Part shown: one piece after another, positions 6,309 through 11,150 of the stretch
Position numbering within the stretch: the first letter of the stretch is position 1
Layout: the number at the start of each line of letters is the position of its first letter
Source of the DNA: Hydrogenophaga intermedia
GTDB lineage: Bacteria; Pseudomonadota; Gammaproteobacteria; Burkholderiales; Burkholderiaceae_C
DNA: 11,150 nt
Direction of reading: 5' to 3'
Assembly (NCBI GenBank): GCA_945869245.1
Contig: CAMBOY010000082.1
Location: forward strand, 1-11,150
The notes under the pieces: generated by a model
Databases searched by the model: none
The model's input: the letters and a program-made list of their open reading frames with translations, nothing else
What the model was told of the DNA's origin: nothing
Translations under genes and position numbers: made by a program

Positions 6309-7223
6309 GTGAAGTTACTGCGGACGTTTGGAGTTGGTCTTTTTTTGTGGGCAAGTGGTGCTTCAATGGCTGTAGAAGCGGCTGGTCCCCCGGTGGTGCC
6401 TTCGCACTTGTTTGCCAAAGCGCCAGCTGGGCAGCGTCTGCTCTTGCTATATCGAGCTGATCAATCCCCGCTACAGACCACAGTCTCCTATGCTGGGCGC
6501 ATGCATGCCAGTCTAGAGCGTGGTGAGTACACCATGCTTTTTGTGTGTGATACGGATATTCGATTGGGGGTCGCGCTTGAACCCAAATCGCTAGGTGATT
6601 CCCGGTCGGAACACGTTGTTGACTTCTCATCGCACTTGGCAGCGCCGTTGGTTGTTCGACTGGATATCGCGGTTGACCAGGGGCCTCGGTTCACGCCTAC
6701 CAAGCTTGATGAGGTGCCATGGGCCTCGCTGGCTCAGCATACGCGTACCCAAAGTCGTGTGCAATTGAGTTGTCCGACCGTGGTTGCTACTGTGCCTCTG
6801 CCTGTGACTCCCGATAAACCATCACGGCCCCACGAGCCGTCGTTGTTGTTGTCTGGTGATCACGTGTTTGCTTTTGGATCGGCTGAATTGAACCATCAGG
6901 CAGCAGACCTTCATATTCGACAAGCGCTGGTTCGTCATATGCAAGAAACAGGTATTCGCAAGATTACTTCGGTGGCTGTATATGGGCACAGTGATCCTGT
7001 AGGCAGTTCTCGAAGCAAACAAGAGATTTCTCGGTTGCGAGCAGAGGCGGTGGCACATTATCTGGTAGGTGTGCTTGGTGTCTTGACCAGAAATATTCAT
7101 ATTGAATGGCGAGGTGATAGTCAGCCATTGGTGGCAAATTGTCCCAGTACGCCTGTCAAGACAAGAAATGCCTGCAACGCACCCAATCGGCGGGTGGAGT
7201 TGTTTGTGAGTGGGACTCCTTGA
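6309..7223 (+). CDS. Exported OmpA-family (peptidoglycan-binding) protein
   Basis: A 304-residue protein starting with GTG. A Sec signal peptide (VKLLRTFGVGLFLWASGASM, cleavage near residue 24-25) is followed by a unique region (~26-170) with Cys80 and Cys155. An OmpA C-terminal domain occupies ~178-304: VFAFGSAEL, then VYGHSDPVGSSRSKQEISRL, then NRRVELFV. Asp229 and Arg244 have the same 15-residue spacing as the pair that grips diaminopimelate in OmpA domains, so binding to peptidoglycan is expected. Cys278 and Cys289 could form the disulfide common in this domain. No lipobox cysteine follows the signal, so it is likely periplasmic or outer-membrane associated rather than a lipoprotein. The adhesin gene begins 46 bp downstream with no terminator between, so the two are probably co-transcribed and act together at the cell surface. 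Composition is AT-richer than the flanking resident genes. Confidence 0.86.
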   Translation: MKLLRTFGVGLFLWASGASMAVEAAGPPVVPSHLFAKAPAGQRLLLLYRADQSPLQTTVSYAGRMHASLERGEYTMLFVCDTDIRLGVALEPKSLGDSRSEHVVDFSSHLAAPLVVRLDIAVDQGPRFTPTKLDEVPWASLAQHTRTQSRVQLSCPTVVATVPLPVTPDKPSRPHEPSLLLSGDHVFAFGSAELNHQAADLHIRQALVRHMQETGIRKITSVAVYGHSDPVGSSRSKQEISRLRAEAVAHYLVGVLGVLTRNIHIEWRGDSQPLVANCPSTPVKTRNACNAPNRRVELFVSGTP

Positions 7224-7269
7224 GTTCCAATTTTGTCAAAAATCTATTTTTTCACATTGAGATTTCATT

Positions 7270-10200
7270 ATGACCAAGCAATACATTCTTCGCTTTGTTG
7301 CAAAAGACGCTTCGTATGCAGATGTTTTGTTGCAACAAGGGAAAGTGACCACGGTTAAAATTCCTGCGGGCGTCAAAATACAGTTTCAGGAGGCAAACTC
7401 TCCTATTGCTCCAGAGCGCCTGTTGATAAAACGGGTTGGCAATGACTTGCACGTCACGCTGATTGATGGTGACACTGAGCTCCAGCAGGTGGTTCTTGAA
7501 AACTACTACGACGGTAGCGAGCGCGCTTTATTGGGGCAAGCAGAAAACGGATTGATTTACAACTACGTGCCTCTCGTGAATGACCCAGTTTTGGCTGCCA
7601 ATACCTTGGTGTCCGATCAGACTGTGATGCACGTTTTGGGTGATATGTCTGGTGTCTCGTCGGCTGCGGTCGCTGCGGCTTTGTTCAATCCGATGTTGGC
7701 TCTGTTGGGTATAGGTGGCGTGGCGGCAGCTGTGCCACGAGATGGTGCCAATCCTGATACAACAGCGCCCACCGCCCCGGCATTGGGAGCGGTCAACGAC
7801 AACGTGGATCCGGTGCAAGGCCCCATTCCCTCGGGCGGTAGCACCAACGACACCACACCCACCTTCACTGGGGGATCGGGATCGGCCGAACCTGGGGCGG
7901 TCATCAAACTCAAGGACGGCGCCGGCAACGTCATCGGCTCGACCACGGTCAACCCTGATGGCTCTTGGAGTGTGACCCCCAGCGCACCGTTGCCCCAGGG
8001 TAACCAAACCCTGGCGCTGACCCAAACCGACAAGAGTGGGAACGAAAGTCCAGCCGTGACTTTCCCTATTGCGGTGGACACGAGTGCGCCGGCCAAGCCG
8101 AGTGCGCCGACGAGCTACAACGACAACACCGGCGCGATCCAGAACCCCAGCAGCACGGCGCCGACGACGGACGATGCCACCCCCGGCATCAACATCGGCA
8201 CGGTGCCAGCGGGGACGACGCCGAGCCTGTACGTCGATGGCGTGAAGGTGCCGGCCACCTACGACGCGACCACCGGCACCTTGACGCCCGATGCCCCGTT
8301 GCCAGAAGGGGCCAAGAGCATCAGCTACACACTGACCGACCCTGCGGGCAACGAAAGCGCCAGGAGCGATCCGCTGACCCTGACGGTGGACACGAGTGCA
8401 CCGGCCAAGCCGGGCGCGCCGACGGGGTACAACGACAACGTGGGGCCGGTGATCGACCCCAACAGCAACGCGCCAGTGACCAACGACGCCACGCCGGGGA
8501 TCAAGATTCCTGCGCTGCCCTCGGGCACCATGCCCAAGCTGTATGTGGACGGTGTGCCGGTGGATGCCACCTACGACGCGGCCACGGGCACGTTGACACC
8601 CAATGCACCGCTGGGTGAAGGGCCGAAGGTCATCACGTACACACTGAGCGATGCGGCGGGCAACGAAAGCCCCAAGAGCGACCCGATCAACCTGACGGTG
8701 GATACCATCGCGCCGGGCTCCCCGGCGGCGGCGGCGAGCTACAACGACAACGTGGGGGCGATCCAGAACGCCAACAGCACGGCGTCGAGTACAGACGACA
8801 CCACCCCGGGCCTGAACATCGGCGCCTTGCCGGCGGGCGTGAGCAGCGTGGTGCTGTATGTGGACGGGGTGGCTACGCCAGCGACCTATGACGCGGCTAC
8901 GGGCACCTTGACGCCCAACGCGCCGTTGGGTGAAGGGGCACGCCAGATCACCTACGCGTACACGGATGCGGCGGGTAACGTGGGTACCCAGAGTGCGGCG
9001 CTGTCCTTGACGATTGACACGACGGCGCCCAATGCGCCGCCCACGCCGACGAGCTATGCGGACAACGTGGGCGGGGTGCAGAGCCCCAACAGCACGGCGG
9101 CGACCACCGACGACACCACCCCGGGCATCAACATCGGCACCGTGCCTGCGGGCACCACGCCCAAGCTGTACGTCAACGGCACAGAGGTGGCGGCCACCTA
9201 CGACCCGGCCACCGGCACGCTCACGCCCAACAGCCCGCTGGCGGCGGGCCTGAACAACATCACCTACACGGTGAGCGACGCGGCGGGCAACGAGAGCCCC
9301 CGAAGCGGGGCCTTGCCCATCACCATCGACACGGCGGGCCTGCCGGTGGCGCCGGCGACACCCACGAGCTACAACGACAACGTGGGGGCGATCCAGAACG
9401 CCAACAGCACGGCGACGAGCACAGACGACCGCACACCGGGGATCAATATTGGTGCACTGCCGGCGGGCGTGCAAAGCGCCAAGCTGTACGTAGACGGCGT
9501 GGCTGTGCCTGCGACCTACGACGCAGGCACCGGCACCCTCACGCCCGATGCGCCGCTGACCGAAGGGGCGCGGGTGCTGACGGTGTCGTACGTGAACACG
9601 ACGGGCAACGAAGGCAACCAAAGTGGCCCGCTGAACCTGACCATCGACGCGACGGCGCCCACCGCGCCAGCGGCGCCGGCGAGCTACGCGGACAATGTGG
9701 GGGCGGTGCAGAGTCCCAACAGCAGCGCGCCCACCACAGACGACACCACGCCGGGCATCAATATTGGGACGGTTCCGGCGGGCACCACACCCAAGCTCTA
9801 CGTCAACGGCACAGCGGTGGCGGCGACCTACGACCCGGCCACGGGCACGCTCACACCCAACAACCCGCTGCCCGAAGGCTCGCACGCGATCAGCTACAGC
9901 CTGACCGACGCGGCGGGCAACGAAAGCGCGCAGAGTGCGCCGCTGAACCTGACGGTGGACACCACCGCACCGGCGGCGCCGGCCACACCCACGAGCTATG
10001 CGGACAACGTGGGCGGGGTACAAAACCCCAACAGCACGGCGGCGCTGACCGACGATGCCACGCCGGGGATCAACATCGGGACGGTGCCAGCGGGCACGAC
10101 GCCCAAGCTGTACGTCAACGGCACCGAAGTGCCCGCCACCTACGACGCGGCCACGGGCACGCTCACGCCCAACGCTCCGCTGGCAGACGGGTTGAACAAC

Positions 10201-11150
10201 ATCAGCTACAGCCTGGTGGACCCGGCGGGCAACGAAAGCCCCAAGAGCGGGGTGCTGCCGATCACGGTGGACAGCACGGCGCTGCCGGCGACACCGACCA
10301 CACCGACGAGCTACAACGACAACGTCGGGGCGGTGCAGAACACCACCAGCACGGCGGCGACCACCGACGACCGCCAGCCGGGGGTGAACATTGGCAGCCT
10401 GCCCTCTGGGGTGCAAAGCGCCAAGCTGTACGTAGACGGCGTGGCTGTGCCCGCGACCTACGATGCGGCGACGGGGACGCTGACGCCCAATGCGCCGCTG
10501 GCCGAAGGAGCGCGGGTGCTGACGGTGTCGTACGTGAGCACGACGGGCAACGAAGGCAACCAGAGCGGGCCGCTGAATGTGACGATTGACGCGACGGCGC
10601 CGGCGGCGCCGGCCGCACCCACGGCGTATGTGGACAACGTGGGCTCGGTGGTCTCGGACAACAGCAGCGCGCCGGCCACGGACGACACCACGCCAGGCAT
10701 CAAGGTGCCCACAGGGTTGAGCGACACACCCAGCCTGTATGTGGATGGGGTCAAAGTGCCCTCGACCTATGATGCGGCCACGGGCACCTTGACGCCGGTC
10801 AATCCGGTGGCCGAGGGCGCGCGCAGCTTCACCTACACCCTGACCGATGCGGCGGGCAATGAGAGCGCGCAGAGTGGGGCGTTGAATTTGACGGTGGACA
10901 CGAGTGCGCCGGCCAAGCCGAGTGCGCCGACGAGCTACAACGACAACGTGGGGGCGATCCAGAACCCCAACAGCACGGCGGGGACGACGGACGATGCCAC
11001 GCCTGGGATCAACATTGGGACGGTGCCAGCGGGGACGACGCCGAGCCTGTACGTCGATGGCGTGAAGGTGCCGGCCACCTACGACGCGACCACCGGCACC
11101 TTGACGCCCGATGCCCCGTTGCCAGAAGGGGCCAAGAGCATCAGCTACAC
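7270..11150 (+). CDS. Giant Bap/BapA-like adhesin with Ig-like repeats (3' end missing)
   Basis: An open frame runs 1293 codons from ATG 7270 off the right edge. There is no Sec signal peptide. Residues ~1-125 resemble the BapA/LapF prefix domain (beta-rich, with RLLIKRVGNDLHVTLIDGD and VVLENYYDGSE). Residues ~130-155 are a hydrophobic Ala/Gly stretch (PMLALLGIGGVAAAV) usual after that prefix. Residues ~164-275 are one standard bacterial Ig-like domain (TNDTTPTFTG, NPDGSWSVTP, DKSGNES). From 282 onward come ten tandem Ig-like repeats of 103-105 residues, the tenth cut by the edge. No cysteine occurs in the visible protein. These traits fit type I-secreted biofilm adhesins, whose export signal and calcium-binding repeats would lie at the missing C-terminus. 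The ribosome binding site is weak (GAG about 10 nt upstream). Third-position GC rises sharply near codon 160, suggesting a mosaic gene. Transporter genes are not in the window. Confidence 0.87.
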   Translation, partial: MTKQYILRFVAKDASYADVLLQQGKVTTVKIPAGVKIQFQEANSPIAPERLLIKRVGNDLHVTLIDGDTELQQVVLENYYDGSERALLGQAENGLIYNYVPLVNDPVLAANTLVSDQTVMHVLGDMSGVSSAAVAAALFNPMLALLGIGGVAAAVPRDGANPDTTAPTAPALGAVNDNVDPVQGPIPSGGSTNDTTPTFTGGSGSAEPGAVIKLKDGAGNVIGSTTVNPDGSWSVTPSAPLPQGNQTLALTQTDKSGNESPAVTFPIAVDTSAPAKPSAPTSYNDNTGAIQNPSSTAPTTDDATPGINIGTVPAGTTPSLYVDGVKVPATYDATTGTLTPDAPLPEGAKSISYTLTDPAGNESARSDPLTLTVDTSAPAKPGAPTGYNDNVGPVIDPNSNAPVTNDATPGIKIPALPSGTMPKLYVDGVPVDATYDAATGTLTPNAPLGEGPKVITYTLSDAAGNESPKSDPINLTVDTIAPGSPAAAASYNDNVGAIQNANSTASSTDDTTPGLNIGALPAGVSSVVLYVDGVATPATYDAATGTLTPNAPLGEGARQITYAYTDAAGNVGTQSAALSLTIDTTAPNAPPTPTSYADNVGGVQSPNSTAATTDDTTPGINIGTVPAGTTPKLYVNGTEVAATYDPATGTLTPNSPLAAGLNNITYTVSDAAGNESPRSGALPITIDTAGLPVAPATPTSYNDNVGAIQNANSTATSTDDRTPGINIGALPAGVQSAKLYVDGVAVPATYDAGTGTLTPDAPLTEGARVLTVSYVNTTGNEGNQSGPLNLTIDATAPTAPAAPASYADNVGAVQSPNSSAPTTDDTTPGINIGTVPAGTTPKLYVNGTAVAATYDPATGTLTPNNPLPEGSHAISYSLTDAAGNESAQSAPLNLTVDTTAPAAPATPTSYADNVGGVQNPNSTAALTDDATPGINIGTVPAGTTPKLYVNGTEVPATYDAATGTLTPNAPLADGLNNISYSLVDPAGNESPKSGVLPITVDSTALPATPTTPTSYNDNVGAVQNTTSTAATTDDRQPGVNIGSLPSGVQSAKLYVDGVAVPATYDAATGTLTPNAPLAEGARVLTVSYVSTTGNEGNQSGPLNVTIDATAPAAPAAPTAYVDNVGSVVSDNSSAPATDDTTPGIKVPTGLSDTPSLYVDGVKVPSTYDAATGTLTPVNPVAEGARSFTYTLTDAAGNESAQSGALNLTVDTSAPAKPSAPTSYNDNVGAIQNPNSTAGTTDDATPGINIGTVPAGTTPSLYVDGVKVPATYDATTGTLTPDAPLPEGAKSISY
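8113..11150 (+). repeat. Tandem array of ~309-315-bp Ig-like repeat units
   Basis: Ten in-frame units start at 8113, 8425, 8737, 9052, 9367, 9682, 9994, 10309, 10624 and 10933, measured at the (S/G/A)Y(N/A/V)DN motif. Steps are 309, 312 or 315 bp, so the frame is always kept. Each unit contains, in order, SYNDNVG, a Thr/Asp-rich TTDDTTPGINIG, LYVDGVxVPATYD, TGTLTP, an acidic loop (PLPEGA), a DAAGNES turn and a linker such as LTVDTTAPAAP. The DDTTPG, DAAGNES and DTTAP positions match conserved elements of bacterial Ig-like adhesin domains, whose linkers often bind calcium. Units differ at many positions, so this is an old array with some recently exchanged members. Confidence 0.92.

Noticed and set aside
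7528..10416. A 962-codon open frame on the minus strand, opposite the adhesin repeats
   Set aside because: It is an antisense shadow: the plus-strand repeats reuse the same GC-rich codons in the same frame, so absence of stops on one unit's antisense frame is copied to all units. The translation is Arg/Val/Gly/His-rich and resembles no real protein, while the plus frame has clear domains.
8113..11150. Regularly spaced repeats as a possible CRISPR or minisatellite array
   Set aside because: The period is ~314 bp, always a multiple of three, and each unit encodes an Ig-like domain; there are no short identical repeats with unique spacers.

Overview
The window looks like chromosome of a GC-rich betaproteobacterium, most likely Burkholderiales/Comamonadaceae. 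This is inferred from high third-position GC, the protein families and the style of the genes; no marker gene fixes the taxon. Two genes are cut by the window edges: the ExeA-like ATPase at the left and the giant adhesin at the right.

Left part (1-1904, minus strand): an ExeA/GspA-type AAA+ ATPase (3' end missing) lies 42 bp downstream of a crotonase-superfamily gene, possibly in one transcript. Middle part (2061-5073, plus strand): a five-helix membrane protein of unknown function, a short decayed coding remnant, a small DUF2834-like membrane protein with a plausible sigma70 promoter, and an exported caspase-like (peptidase C14) protein with an unrecognised N-terminal domain and a coiled coil.

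Right part (about 5200-11150): an adhesin locus. An AraC-type regulator (minus) is divergent from an exported OmpA-domain protein (plus). That gene is followed after 46 bp by a very large, cysteine-free, Bap/BapA-like surface adhesin. The adhesin has an N-terminal BapA-prefix-like domain, a hydrophobic Gly/Ala-rich stretch, one generic bacterial Ig-like domain and then at least ten tandem Ig-like repeats of 103-105 residues, still running at the window end. The likely scheme is that the adhesin is exported by a type I system encoded elsewhere, the OmpA-domain protein ties the site to peptidoglycan, and the AraC protein may control the locus.

The most notable structure is compositional. Base composition drops at about 5200, just inside a truncated coding tail on the minus strand. 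It stays low through the AraC gene, the OmpA-like gene and the first ~160 codons of the adhesin, then switches abruptly to GC-rich at about 7750, inside the adhesin reading frame and at the prefix/Ig-domain boundary. This suggests a mosaic adhesin assembled by recombination. The repeat array also has higher-order structure: a 942-bp (three-unit) period, and a near-copy of the first unit nine units (2820 bp) later. I found no RNA genes, CRISPR arrays, transposases or clear rho-independent terminators.
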